The notes under the pieces were generated by a model, which worked only from the letters and a program-made list of their open reading frames with translations, searched no databases and was not told where the DNA came from. The translations under genes and the position numbers were made by a program. A stretch of 15,864 nucleotides of DNA from CAZBGL01 sp964491375. GTDB lineage: Bacteria > Desulfobacterota > Deferrisomatia > Deferrisomatales > Deferrisomataceae. Position 1 is the first letter of the stretch, and every line of letters starts with the position of its first letter. The DNA is taken from contig CAZBGL010000172.1 in assembly GCA_964491375.1 (NCBI GenBank), positions 1-15,864 on the forward strand. Reading direction: 5' to 3'. Below are positions 5,761-13,488 of this stretch, in pieces.

Positions 5761-6951
5761 ATGTTCACCAAAGCCTACATTCCGTTCCGGGGGTACTACA
5801 CCACGCCCTTTGCCAAGTGGCAGGGCACGCTCTCCACGGAACACGCCCTGGTGCTCGCCGGGGCTACGGTGTCCCGCTGGCTCCGGCAGAAGGGCCTGGA
5901 CCCCAGCGGGTTCGACTACCTGTACCTGGGTTACACCATCCACCAGAAACAGGCCTTCTACGGCGCGCCCTGGGTGGCCGGCATGATCGGCGCCGAGCAC
6001 CTGCCCGGATGCAACATCAGCCAGGCGTGCTCCACCTCCACCACGTGCCTGTACTACGCCGCCGTGGGCCTGGAAAACGGGGTGTTCGGCAACGTGCTGA
6101 ACGTGATGGCGGACCGGTGTTCCAACGGACCCCACATCGTGTGGCCCAACCCCCTCGGGCCGGGCGGCGAGGTGATCCACGAGAACTGGGTCATGGAGAA
6201 CTTCAACCGCGATCCCTACGCCGGGAACGCCATGATCCAGACGGCCGAGAACGTGGCCCGGGAGATCGGGGTGACCAAGGACGAGTGCGACGAGCTGGCC
6301 GCCCGCCGCTACGAGCAGTACACCATGGCCCTGGAGAACGACCGGGCCTTCCAGAGGCGCTACATGTTCCCGGCCGAGGTCAAGGTGAGCAAGAAAAAGA
6401 CCGTCACCCTGGAGGCCGACGAGGGGATCATTCCCACGACCCTCGAGAACCTCAAGAAGCTGCCGCCGGTGCTCAAGGACGGCGTGCACAGCTTCGGGTC
6501 CCAGACCCATCCGGCGGATGGCAACTGCGCGGTGGTGGTCACCACTCGGGAGCGGGCCCGGGAGCTCTCGGCCGACCCCGGCGTGGAGATCCGGATCGTG
6601 TCCTACGGGTTCGCCCGGGTCCGCAAGGGGTTCATGCCCATGGCGCCCGTTCCCGCGGCCCGCATGGCCCTGGAACGGGCCGGCATCGGGATCGACGATG
6701 TGGCCGCGATCAAGACCCACAACCCGTTCGTGGTGAACGACATCTACTTCGCCCGCGAGTTCGGGGTAGACGCCGGCCGGGTGAACAACTACGGGAGCCC
6801 CCTGATCTTCGGCCATCCCCAGGGGCCCACGGCCGGGCGGTGCATCATCGAGCTCATCGAGGAGCTCGTGGAAAAGGGCGGCGGATACGGGCTGTTCACG
6901 GGGTGCGCGGCCGGGGACACGGGCGCGGCCCTGGTGGTGAAGGTGGGCTGA
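5761..6951 (+). CDS. Thiolase-family acyltransferase, atypical (SCP2-like active site)
   Basis: The protein has 396 residues, the usual thiolase length, starting at ATG 5761 after GGAGGGAGGAG. The nucleophilic cysteine is Cys90 in QACSTSTT, the second catalytic pair is His352 in FGHPQGPTAGR and Cys382 in TGCAAGDTGAA, and THPADGNCAVVV matches the thiolase ADG-A segment. Two features are unusual. The canonical NEAF motif is replaced by HNPF with His320 in the Asn position, as in SCP2-type thiolases. The C-terminal CxGGGxG loop reads CAAGDTG. The enzyme would cleave a 3-oxoacyl-CoA with CoA, or condense two thioesters. Its position between ligase and hydroxyacyl-CoA dehydrogenase supports a beta-oxidation-like role. 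The substrate need not be acetoacetyl-CoA. Confidence 0.9.
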   Translation: MFTKAYIPFRGYYTTPFAKWQGTLSTEHALVLAGATVSRWLRQKGLDPSGFDYLYLGYTIHQKQAFYGAPWVAGMIGAEHLPGCNISQACSTSTTCLYYAAVGLENGVFGNVLNVMADRCSNGPHIVWPNPLGPGGEVIHENWVMENFNRDPYAGNAMIQTAENVAREIGVTKDECDELAARRYEQYTMALENDRAFQRRYMFPAEVKVSKKKTVTLEADEGIIPTTLENLKKLPPVLKDGVHSFGSQTHPADGNCAVVVTTRERARELSADPGVEIRIVSYGFARVRKGFMPMAPVPAARMALERAGIGIDDVAAIKTHNPFVVNDIYFAREFGVDAGRVNNYGSPLIFGHPQGPTAGRCIIELIEELVEKGGGYGLFTGCAAGDTGAALVVKVG

Positions 6952-6961
6952 GGTCGCGGAC

Positions 6962-6982
6962 GGCCGGGGGCGGGCCCCGGCC
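6962..6982 (+). other. Intercistronic hairpin between thiolase and hydroxyacyl-CoA dehydrogenase genes
   Basis: GGCCGGGG (6962-6969) pairs perfectly with CCCCGGCC (6975-6982) around a 5-nt loop. No T-run follows, so it is more likely a stability or processing element than a terminator. Confidence 0.45.
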
Positions 6983-7005
6983 CTTGGATCGGGAGGAGGG
7001 ACGAC

Positions 7006-7875
7006 ATGGGCATCGAGAACATCCGGAAGGTGGGCGTGGCTGGCGCGGGCTCCATGGGCGCCGGCATCATCCAGCAGTGCGCGGTGAACGGCTTTGAGGT
7101 CCAGGTGCTCGAGGTGAACGAGGCGGCCTGGGAGCGGGGGCGGAACATCATCGCCAAGAGCCTGGGCCGCCTGGTGAAGAAGGGCAAGCTCTCCGAGGGC
7201 GACGAGAAGGCAGTGTGGGAGCGGATCGCGTTCAGCACCGACCCCGGGGCCTTCCAGGGGGTGGACTTCGTGATCGAGGCCGTGATCGAGGACTTCGGGC
7301 TCAAGAAGGAGCTCTTCGAAAAACTCGACGCCGTCTGCGCCGAGCACGTGATCTTCGCCTCGAACACCTCGAGCCTGTCCATCACGGAGCTGGCGTCCAC
7401 CACGAAGCGCCGGGATCGGTTCGTGGGGATGCACTTCTTCAACCCCGTGCCGGTCATGAGGCTCGTGGAGGTCATCCCGGGCGTGGAGACCTCCCAGGAG
7501 ACCGTGGCCACGGCCCGGGAGATGGCCAAGCGGCTGGGCAAGGAGCCCGTGGTGTGCAAGGACGTGCCCGGGTTCATCGTGAACCGCCTCCTCATCCCCA
7601 TGCTGCTCGACGCGGTGCGGCTGGTGGAGGCGGGGGTGGCCTCGGTGGAGGACATCGACAAGGCCATGAAGCTCGGGGCCAACCTGCCCATGGGGCCCCT
7701 GGAGCTCATCGACTACACCGGCGCGGACATCTCGTACTTCGTGGGCAACATCTTCTACGAGTACACCAAGGAGCCCCGGTACGCGCCGCCCCACCTGCTG
7801 CGCAAGATGGTCAAGGCCGGGCTCCTCGGGAGGAAGACCGGAAAGGGCTTCTACGACTACGAGGAAAGGGACTGA
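7006..7875 (+). CDS. 3-hydroxyacyl-CoA dehydrogenase (3-hydroxybutyryl-CoA dehydrogenase family)
   Basis: The protein has 289 residues and oxidises a 3-hydroxyacyl-CoA to the 3-oxoacyl-CoA with NAD(P)+. The start ATG 7006 is preceded by GGGAGGAGG. The N-terminal Rossmann motif is VGVAGAGSMGAGI, and the acidic residue after strand 2 (VLEVNE, Glu36) favours NAD+ over NADP+. Catalytic residues are in GMHFFNPVPVMRLVEVI (His143 and Glu155), with Ser122 in NTSSLSITELA and Asn193 in PGFIVNRLL. The C-terminal helical dimer domain ends in RKTGKGFYDY, typical of the family. It is a stand-alone enzyme without a fused crotonase. A separate enoyl-CoA hydratase, needed between the acyl-CoA dehydrogenase and this step, is not in the window. 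Confidence 0.95.
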   Translation: MGIENIRKVGVAGAGSMGAGIIQQCAVNGFEVQVLEVNEAAWERGRNIIAKSLGRLVKKGKLSEGDEKAVWERIAFSTDPGAFQGVDFVIEAVIEDFGLKKELFEKLDAVCAEHVIFASNTSSLSITELASTTKRRDRFVGMHFFNPVPVMRLVEVIPGVETSQETVATAREMAKRLGKEPVVCKDVPGFIVNRLLIPMLLDAVRLVEAGVASVEDIDKAMKLGANLPMGPLELIDYTGADISYFVGNIFYEYTKEPRYAPPHLLRKMVKAGLLGRKTGKGFYDYEERD

Positions 7876-7928
7876 CCGGACCGGTGACGCCGGACCGCGG
7901 AACCGCGACACGAGCGAAGGAGAAGCAG

Positions 7929-9689
7929 ATGAAAGAGGTTCTTTCGGGCAACGAGGCCATCGCCCGGGGGGCGTGGGAGGCGGGCGTGCACTACGCCGCG
8001 GCCTACCCCGGGACCCCCTCCACCGAGATCCTGGAGACGATCGGGTCCCGTTACAAGAATGACATCCGGGCCCAGTGGTCCCCCAACGAGAAGGTCGCCC
8101 TGGAGACGGCCGTGGGCGCGTCGATCGCCGGGGCCCGCGCCCTGGCCTGCATGAAGCACGTGGGCGTGAACGTGGCGGCCGATCCCCTGTTCACCGCCAG
8201 CTACACCGGTGTGGGGGGCGGGCTCGTCCTGGTGTCGGCGGACGACCCCAACCTGCACTCCAGCCAGAACGAGCAGGACAACCGCAACTACGCCAAGTTC
8301 GCCAAGATCCCGCTCGTCGAGCCGGCGGACTCCCAGGAAGCCAAGGACTTCCTGAAGGTGGCGTTCGAGATCTCGGAGCGGTTCGACACGCCGGTGCTGT
8401 TCCGCACCACCACCCGGATCTCCCACTCCAAGTCGGTGGTGGAACTGGGCGGGCGCGAGGAGCGGCCCTTCCCCCAAGCCCTGGAGCGGGACGTCCAGAA
8501 GTACACCATGCTGCCGGCCTACGCCCGGCCCAAGCACCCGAAGATCGAGGAGCGGATCCAGAGACTCAAGGAATACGGGAACACCTGCCCCCTGAACCGG
8601 GTGGAGATGGGCGACACCTCCATCGGCATCATCTCGTCGGGCATCGCCTACCAGTACGCCAAGGAGGCCCTGCCCAACGCGAGCTTCCTCAAACTCGGCC
8701 TCACCTATCCGCTGCCGGAGAAGCTCATCCGGGAGTTCGCCAGCAAGGTCGACCGGGTGGTTGTGGTGGAGGAGCTGGATCCCTTCCTGGAGGAGCAGAT
8801 CCGTCTGCTGGGAATCGCCGTGGAGCACGGAAAGGACTGGTTTCCCCTGACGGGTGAACTCACCCCAGAGGTCGTGGCCGAACGGCTCACGGGTTCGGCT
8901 CCGGAGCGTGGACCCGTGGCCGAGGGCCTCCCGGTGCGGCCGCCGGTGTTGTGCCCGGGGTGTTCCCACCGGGGCGTGTTCGTGGTGCTCCGCAAGCTCA
9001 AGGTGTACGTTTCGGGAGACATCGGTTGCTACACCCTGGGGGCCCTCCCGCCGTTCGAGGCGCTGCACGCGTGCCTGTGCATGGGGGGCTCCATCACCAT
9101 GGCCCACGGCATCAACCGGGTCATGGGTGAGCCCGAGGATCGCAGGAACAAGACCGTGGCCGTGATCGGCGACTCGACGTTCTTCCACTCGGGCGTCACC
9201 GGGCTCATGGACATGATCTGGAACCGGGGGAACTCGGTGGTGCTCATCCAGGACAACCGGATCACCGCCATGACCGGCGGCCAGGTGACCCCCGGCATCG
9301 GGCGCACGCTCACGGGCGAGGAGGCGCCGGTCATCGACATCGAGAAGCTCGTGGTGGCTCTGGGCGTGAAGCCCGAGAACGTGCGGGTGATCAGCGCCTA
9401 CGACCTCGAGGAGATCGAGACGGTCCTCAAGGAGGAGCTGGACAAGCCCGAACCCTCGGTGGTGATCACCAAGGACCCCTGTGTGCTGCAGTACCGGGTC
9501 AAGGGCAAGCCCATGACCGTGGATCCCGAGGCCTGCACGGCCTGCGGCGTGTGCCTGCGCACGAGCTGCATCGCCCTGGGGATGGTGGGCGAGGGCGACG
9601 AGCGCCACGCCGAGATCGACCCCAACTTCTGCACCGGGTGCACCGTGTGCGCCCAGGTGTGTAAGTTCGACGCCATCCGCTCAACGTAG
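7929..9689 (+). CDS. iorA: Indolepyruvate:ferredoxin oxidoreductase alpha subunit (IorA-like)
   Basis: The protein has 586 residues, near the usual IorA length, and works with IorB to convert a 2-oxoacid plus CoA to acyl-CoA, CO2 and reduced ferredoxin. The N-terminal pyrimidine domain is recognised by SGNEAIARGAWEAG and AAYPGTPSTEI, with Glu54 (SPNEKVALE) as the likely thiamine-activating residue. CPGCSHRG (342-349) opens the TPP-binding domain, whose pyrophosphate site is GDSTFFHSG...QDNRITAMTGG. Two [4Fe-4S] motifs close the protein: CTACGVCLRTSC and CTGCTVCAQVC. Arylpyruvates are the classical substrates. Its presence in a ligase/thiolase operon is unexpected and may mean oxidation of a 2-oxoacid made from the imported substrate, or the reverse reductive carboxylation. 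The start ATG 7929 follows GAAGGAGAAG. IorB starts 15 bp after the stop. Confidence 0.93.
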   Translation: MKEVLSGNEAIARGAWEAGVHYAAAYPGTPSTEILETIGSRYKNDIRAQWSPNEKVALETAVGASIAGARALACMKHVGVNVAADPLFTASYTGVGGGLVLVSADDPNLHSSQNEQDNRNYAKFAKIPLVEPADSQEAKDFLKVAFEISERFDTPVLFRTTTRISHSKSVVELGGREERPFPQALERDVQKYTMLPAYARPKHPKIEERIQRLKEYGNTCPLNRVEMGDTSIGIISSGIAYQYAKEALPNASFLKLGLTYPLPEKLIREFASKVDRVVVVEELDPFLEEQIRLLGIAVEHGKDWFPLTGELTPEVVAERLTGSAPERGPVAEGLPVRPPVLCPGCSHRGVFVVLRKLKVYVSGDIGCYTLGALPPFEALHACLCMGGSITMAHGINRVMGEPEDRRNKTVAVIGDSTFFHSGVTGLMDMIWNRGNSVVLIQDNRITAMTGGQVTPGIGRTLTGEEAPVIDIEKLVVALGVKPENVRVISAYDLEEIETVLKEELDKPEPSVVITKDPCVLQYRVKGKPMTVDPEACTACGVCLRTSCIALGMVGEGDERHAEIDPNFCTGCTVCAQVCKFDAIRST

Positions 9690-9704
9690 AGGGAGGACCC
9701 GGCC

Positions 9705-10283
9705 ATGAAGACCATGAACCTGCTCCTAAGTGGGGTCGGAGGTCAGGGCGTGATCCTGGCCAGCACCATCCTTTCGCGGGTGGCCCTGCTTCAGGGGCTC
9801 GACATCAAGCAGAGCGAAGTGCACGGCATGAGCCAGCGGGGCGGCAGCGTGGTGAGCCACGTGCGCATCGGGCAGAAGGTCCATTCGCCGCTGGTGGCCC
9901 TGGGCGGCTGCGACATCCTGATGGGTTTCGAGCCCCTGGAGGCGCTGCGGTTCGCCCACTGGGTGCGTCCCGGCGGCGTGATCCTGTACAACACCGACCG
10001 GGTGAACCCCAGCACCGTGGCCGCGGGCCTGGCCGAGTACCCCGAGGACGTGGAAGACCGGCTCAAGGGCTACCCGGCGGATCTCGTGCGGGTGGAGGCG
10101 GGTCGGCTGGCGGAGGAGGCGGGCAACCGGCGGGCCGCCAACGTGGTGTTGGTGGGGGCGGCCTCCCGGTTCTTCGACTTTCCCGAGTCGGTGTGGCTCC
10201 AGGCCGTGGAGCAGAGCGTTCCGGCCAAGGTGGTGGACGTGAACCGAAAGGCGTTCGCGCTGGGCCGCGCCGCGGGGGCGTGA
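9705..10283 (+). CDS. iorB: Indolepyruvate:ferredoxin oxidoreductase beta subunit (IorB-like)
   Basis: This 192-residue gamma-type 2-oxoacid oxidoreductase domain is the obligate partner of IorA in the CoA-dependent 2-oxoacid oxidation. It is recognised by the N-terminal LSGVGGQGVILAS and SEVHGMSQRGGSVVSHVRIG, both diagnostic of the domain, and by the usual length for IorB. It has no cysteine cluster motif, as expected since the iron-sulfur centres are in IorA. It is the last gene of its unit; a hairpin overlapping the stop codon and followed by six T terminates transcription. The short IorA-IorB gap fits stoichiometric production. Confidence 0.95.
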   Translation: MKTMNLLLSGVGGQGVILASTILSRVALLQGLDIKQSEVHGMSQRGGSVVSHVRIGQKVHSPLVALGGCDILMGFEPLEALRFAHWVRPGGVILYNTDRVNPSTVAAGLAEYPEDVEDRLKGYPADLVRVEAGRLAEEAGNRRAANVVLVGAASRFFDFPESVWLQAVEQSVPAKVVDVNRKAFALGRAAGA

Positions 10284-10296
10284 GGCCCCCTTTTTT
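10274..10296 (+). terminator. Rho-independent terminator after iorB
   Basis: GGGGGC (10274-10279) pairs with GCCCCC (10285-10290) around a 5-nt loop holding the iorB stop codon, followed by TTTTTT. It separates the ligase/IOR unit from the TRAP transporter unit. Confidence 0.85.
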
Positions 10297-10388
10297 GTGG
10301 CCCGGGACGAGGTGCATACCCCCGTTTGGGTGTGTCCTGAGTGAACCCTGTTTGGAGCTCCCGAACGAAAAATTTGCTTGGAATGGCA

Positions 10389-10402
10389 ACCAAACGTGTG
10401 GT
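10389..10402. promoter_or_regulatory. Operator-like 14-bp near-palindrome, copy 2, upstream of dctP
   Basis: ACCAAACGTGTGGT matches the site before the acyl-CoA ligase in 12 of 14 positions and is also palindromic with one mismatched pair. It lies 85 bp before the dctP start. TTGGAA (10378-10383) and TAGGTT (10402-10407), 18 bp apart, are possible but weak -35/-10 elements around it. The shared site suggests the same repressor controls uptake and activation. Confidence 0.5.
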
Positions 10403-10487
10403 AGGTTGATAACCCCGTTTGATTCCGTTTCCACGCAAGGGGTTGTGAGGCGTCGGCTCACTCCAACACGGGAAAGGAGAGGAGGTC

Positions 10488-11543
10488 ATGAGGCAGTGGA
10501 AGCACCTGACAGCCTTGGCGGTGACCGTGGCCGTGGCCGCGTCGGTGGGGGTCGGCATCGCGGCCAAAAAGAAGAATCCATTGGAGGCATGGAAGCCCAA
10601 GTTCGATCCCTCGGGCGCCAAGTACGTGATGAAGGTCTCCAACATCTCCCACCCGGTCATCGAGGGCATCGCGGTGGGCTACCGGATCCGCGACGAACTA
10701 TGGAAGCGGACCAACGGGCAGATCTACTTCGACTACTATCCCCTGGCCCAGTTGGGTGGCGAGGTGGAGGTGCTCAACCAGCTCATGATGGGCGCGGTCC
10801 AGGGGATGTTGTGCTCCTCGGTGGCCGTGGTGAACATCGCGCCGCGCATGGGATTGATCAACTTGCCGTTCCTGATCAACTCGTTCGACAAACTGGACAA
10901 ATTCATCCAGAACAAGGAACTGTTTGACTACTTCCTGGCCGGCGCCGAGGACAAGGGCGTCATGGGCGTGGACATCACCGGCTACGGGAACTATGGATGG
11001 GCCACGAACCGGCCGGTGCGGCGCTACGAGGACGCCAAGGGCCTGAAGTTCCGGATCGCCGAGGCTGCGGTGCAGCGGAGCCTGTACAAGGCGTGGGGGC
11101 TGAACGCGGTGGTGATGCCCTGGCCGGACGTGCAGATCTCGCTCAAGCAGGGCGTGATCGACGCACTGGACCACACCCCCATGGTGTGCAACATCACGAA
11201 GAAGTTTGAGGTGGTGAAGTACTTCACCCAGATCAACTACGCCCAGGGTCTGTTCATCCACCTGATCAACCGGGCCTGGTTCGAGAGCCTGCCCAAGGAC
11301 CTGCAGAAGACCCTCATCGACGTGATCCACGAGGAGTGCGCCAAGACCCGCGTGCTGACCCGTCAGCAGGAGGAGCGGGAGATCGAGAAGGCCAAGGCCA
11401 ACGGCATCCAGTTCTTCACGCTGCCCGAAGAGGACATGGAAGTGCTCCGGAAGAAGGGCAACGTGGTCCACGAGGAGTGGGCGGACAAGATCGGGCGCGA
11501 CTACCTGAAGAAGGTCCAGGAGTTCATGGGTTACAAGATCTGA
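10488..11543 (+). CDS. dctP: TRAP transporter periplasmic solute-binding protein (DctP family)
   Basis: The protein has 351 residues; the start ATG 10488 has AAGGAG eight bases upstream. A signal peptide is visible: a basic N-terminus, a hydrophobic stretch (residues 8-25) and a likely cut near GIAA (26). The mature protein shows the DctP pattern: YPLAQLGGEVEVLNQLMMGAVQ, LPFLINSFDKLDKF, and GLKFRIAEA followed by VVMPWPDVQISLKQGVIDALD. Arg189 in GLKFRI is the conserved arginine that, in characterised TRAP binding proteins, forms the salt bridge to the substrate carboxylate, so the ligand is an organic acid. It delivers substrate to DctQM in the inner membrane. Which acid is unknown; linkage to the ligase unit and a shared operator suggest it is the ligase substrate. 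Confidence 0.95.
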   Translation: MRQWKHLTALAVTVAVAASVGVGIAAKKKNPLEAWKPKFDPSGAKYVMKVSNISHPVIEGIAVGYRIRDELWKRTNGQIYFDYYPLAQLGGEVEVLNQLMMGAVQGMLCSSVAVVNIAPRMGLINLPFLINSFDKLDKFIQNKELFDYFLAGAEDKGVMGVDITGYGNYGWATNRPVRRYEDAKGLKFRIAEAAVQRSLYKAWGLNAVVMPWPDVQISLKQGVIDALDHTPMVCNITKKFEVVKYFTQINYAQGLFIHLINRAWFESLPKDLQKTLIDVIHEECAKTRVLTRQQEEREIEKAKANGIQFFTLPEEDMEVLRKKGNVVHEEWADKIGRDYLKKVQEFMGYKI

Positions 11544-11561
11544 GGCGTTGCGCTGTCCCGC

Positions 11562-11603
11562 AGGGCCGGGGGCCGTTACGGACAGGGGCTCCCGGCCCTT
11601 TTT
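11562..11603 (+). terminator. Intra-operon terminator/attenuator between dctP and dctQ
   Basis: AGGGCCGGG (11562-11570) pairs perfectly with CCCGGCCCT (11591-11599) and runs into five T. It begins 18 bp after the dctP stop and ends before the dctQ ribosome site. Partial termination here would give more binding protein than membrane subunits, a known expression pattern for transport operons. Confidence 0.75.
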
Positions 11604-11626
11604 GTCTCGTGTGGGAGGAGACGACG

Positions 11627-12142
11627 ATGTTCCGCAGGGCGCTGTACTACATGGACCGGGTACTGAGCTTCTTCGAGGACTGGACCCTGTTCCTGACGGT
11701 GATGGTCGCTTTGGTGACCCTGTTTGTGAGCGTTGTCACGCGCTATACCATCACCTACACCATGACCTGGCCCGAGGAGCTGGTGCGCGAGGTCATCATG
11801 TACACCACGTTCATCGGGTCGGCCACGGCGGTGAAGAACCGCGCCCTGATCCGGATCGACGCGGTGCCCAACGTTTTGCCCTGGCTGCGCAAGCCCTTGG
11901 ATTTCCTGAACCATGCGGTGGTCCTCGTGTTCGCGGTGTTCATGACCTACTACGGGTGGAAGCTCGTAAAACTCCAGTACGTGACCAAGCAGACCACCAT
12001 CATCCTGAAGATCCCCCAGCACATCCTGTACTTGATGCTGCCGCTCATGGGGATCCTCATGCTCTGCCGGCTCGTGCAGGTGGTTTACGAGGACATCACC
12101 GGCAAGCCCGTTGCGCAGGCCGGTGAAGAGCAGTCCGGCTGA
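11627..12142 (+). CDS. dctQ: TRAP transporter small membrane subunit (DctQ family)
   Basis: The protein has 171 residues, starting at ATG 11627 after GGGAGGAG. Four hydrophobic segments lie at about residues 17-38, 53-70, 93-112 and 132-153, the DctQ topology. The motif TWPEELVREVIMY after the first segment is typical of the family (W-x-E-E-L), as is the following AVKNRALIRID. DctQ partners the large subunit DctM to form the Na+-driven membrane part of the importer. The dctM start lies 16 bp after the stop, so the two are co-translated. A terminator-like hairpin precedes the gene. Confidence 0.93.
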   Translation: MFRRALYYMDRVLSFFEDWTLFLTVMVALVTLFVSVVTRYTITYTMTWPEELVREVIMYTTFIGSATAVKNRALIRIDAVPNVLPWLRKPLDFLNHAVVLVFAVFMTYYGWKLVKLQYVTKQTTIILKIPQHILYLMLPLMGILMLCRLVQVVYEDITGKPVAQAGEEQSG

Positions 12143-12158
12143 GGGCGGGAGAGGGACG

Positions 12159-13472
12159 ATGGACAACACGATCTACTACGTGCTGTTGATCCTGCTGGGG
12201 GCCCTGGCGTCGACGATCCCGGTGTACATGTGCCTTTTCTTCACGGGTGTGATCGGGATGGCGTTTTTCGCCATGACCCACATGCCCTTCGACACCCAGG
12301 CCATGCTCCTGGTTCAGGCGTTCTACCGGAGCATGGACAAGTTCGCCCTGGTGGTGGTGCTGTTCTTCATCCTGTGCGGCAACATCATGACCTCGGGCTC
12401 CATCGTGGACAAGCTCATCAAGACCGCCAAGGCGCTGGTGGGGTTCTTCCCGGGCGGGCTGGGCATGGCCGGGGTGCTGGCGTGTGCCATGTTCGGGGCG
12501 ATCTCCGGATCCACGGTGGCCACGGTGGTGGCGATCGGCGGGTTCATGATCCCGGCACTCATCGCGGAGGGGTATGACGAAAAGTACGCCGTGGGCGTGA
12601 TGACCTCGGCCCCGATCCTGGGGATCATCGTGCCGCCCAGCATCTCGATGATCCTGTATGCCATGATCTCCAACGACTCGCTGGCCGCCCTGTTCATGAC
12701 GGGATTCGTCCCGGCCGCCCTGATCATTGTGGCGTTCTGCATCTACACTTACGTGGTGTGTCGCCGGGGCGGGTTCCAGTTGGAAAAGCCGCCCTCGGTC
12801 CGGGAGCTGTTCGCGGTGCTCAAGGAGAGTTTCTGGGCCCTGATGCTTCCGGTGATCATTTTCGGTGGCATCTTCTCGGGAGCGTTCACCGCCAACGAGG
12901 CGGCCGTGGTGGCCTGCGTGTATGCCTTCGTCGTGGAGATCTTCATCCACAAGGACATGGGGTTCCAGGAGGTGAAGAAGGTGGTGGTCTCCTCTGCGGT
13001 GACCTCCGCCACGCTGCTCCTGATCGTGGCCGGGGCGACGGTGTTCGGGAAGTATCTCACCGTGGAGCGGTTGCCACAGATCATCACCGAGGCGGTCACC
13101 GCGAACATCACCAACAAATGGGTGTTCCTGGCCGTGGTGAACGTGTTCCTGCTCATCGTGGGCATGTTCATGGACATCATCTCGGCCACCCTGATCCTAA
13201 CGCCGATCTTCTTGCCCATGCTGTACCAGTTCGGGATCCATACCCTTCACTTCGGGCTCCTCATGACGGTGAACCTGGGTATCGGGTACATCACCCCGCC
13301 CATGGGGGTAAGCCTGTACATCACCGGCGCGGTGGCCAAGAAGGATCTGATCTACGTGACCCGGGCTGTTCTGCCGTTCATTCTGATCCAGTTGCTCGTG
13401 CTCGGGATCCTCACTTACTGGCCGGATCTGGTCCTGATCCTGCCCAAGATGTTCTATCCCAAGGCCTTCTGA
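12159..13472 (+). CDS. dctM: TRAP transporter large membrane subunit (DctM family)
   Basis: The protein has 437 residues, full length for DctM, starting at ATG 12159 after GGGAGAGGGA. It is almost entirely hydrophobic helices. Family signatures seen are FILCGNIMTSGSIVDKLI, FPGGLGMAGVLACAMFGAISGST, ILGIIVPPSISMILYA, FTANEAAVVACVYA, GMFMDIISATLILTPIFLP and NLGIGYITPPMGVSLYI. It forms the substrate and Na+ path across the inner membrane. The gene is 16 bp from dctQ upstream and 16 bp from the stress protein gene downstream, placing all in one transcript. The motif set is that of the general C4-dicarboxylate-type TRAP group and does not fix the substrate. Confidence 0.95.
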   Translation: MDNTIYYVLLILLGALASTIPVYMCLFFTGVIGMAFFAMTHMPFDTQAMLLVQAFYRSMDKFALVVVLFFILCGNIMTSGSIVDKLIKTAKALVGFFPGGLGMAGVLACAMFGAISGSTVATVVAIGGFMIPALIAEGYDEKYAVGVMTSAPILGIIVPPSISMILYAMISNDSLAALFMTGFVPAALIIVAFCIYTYVVCRRGGFQLEKPPSVRELFAVLKESFWALMLPVIIFGGIFSGAFTANEAAVVACVYAFVVEIFIHKDMGFQEVKKVVVSSAVTSATLLLIVAGATVFGKYLTVERLPQIITEAVTANITNKWVFLAVVNVFLLIVGMFMDIISATLILTPIFLPMLYQFGIHTLHFGLLMTVNLGIGYITPPMGVSLYITGAVAKKDLIYVTRAVLPFILIQLLVLGILTYWPDLVLILPKMFYPKAF

Positions 13473-13488
13473 GGGAGGGGAGACGGCC

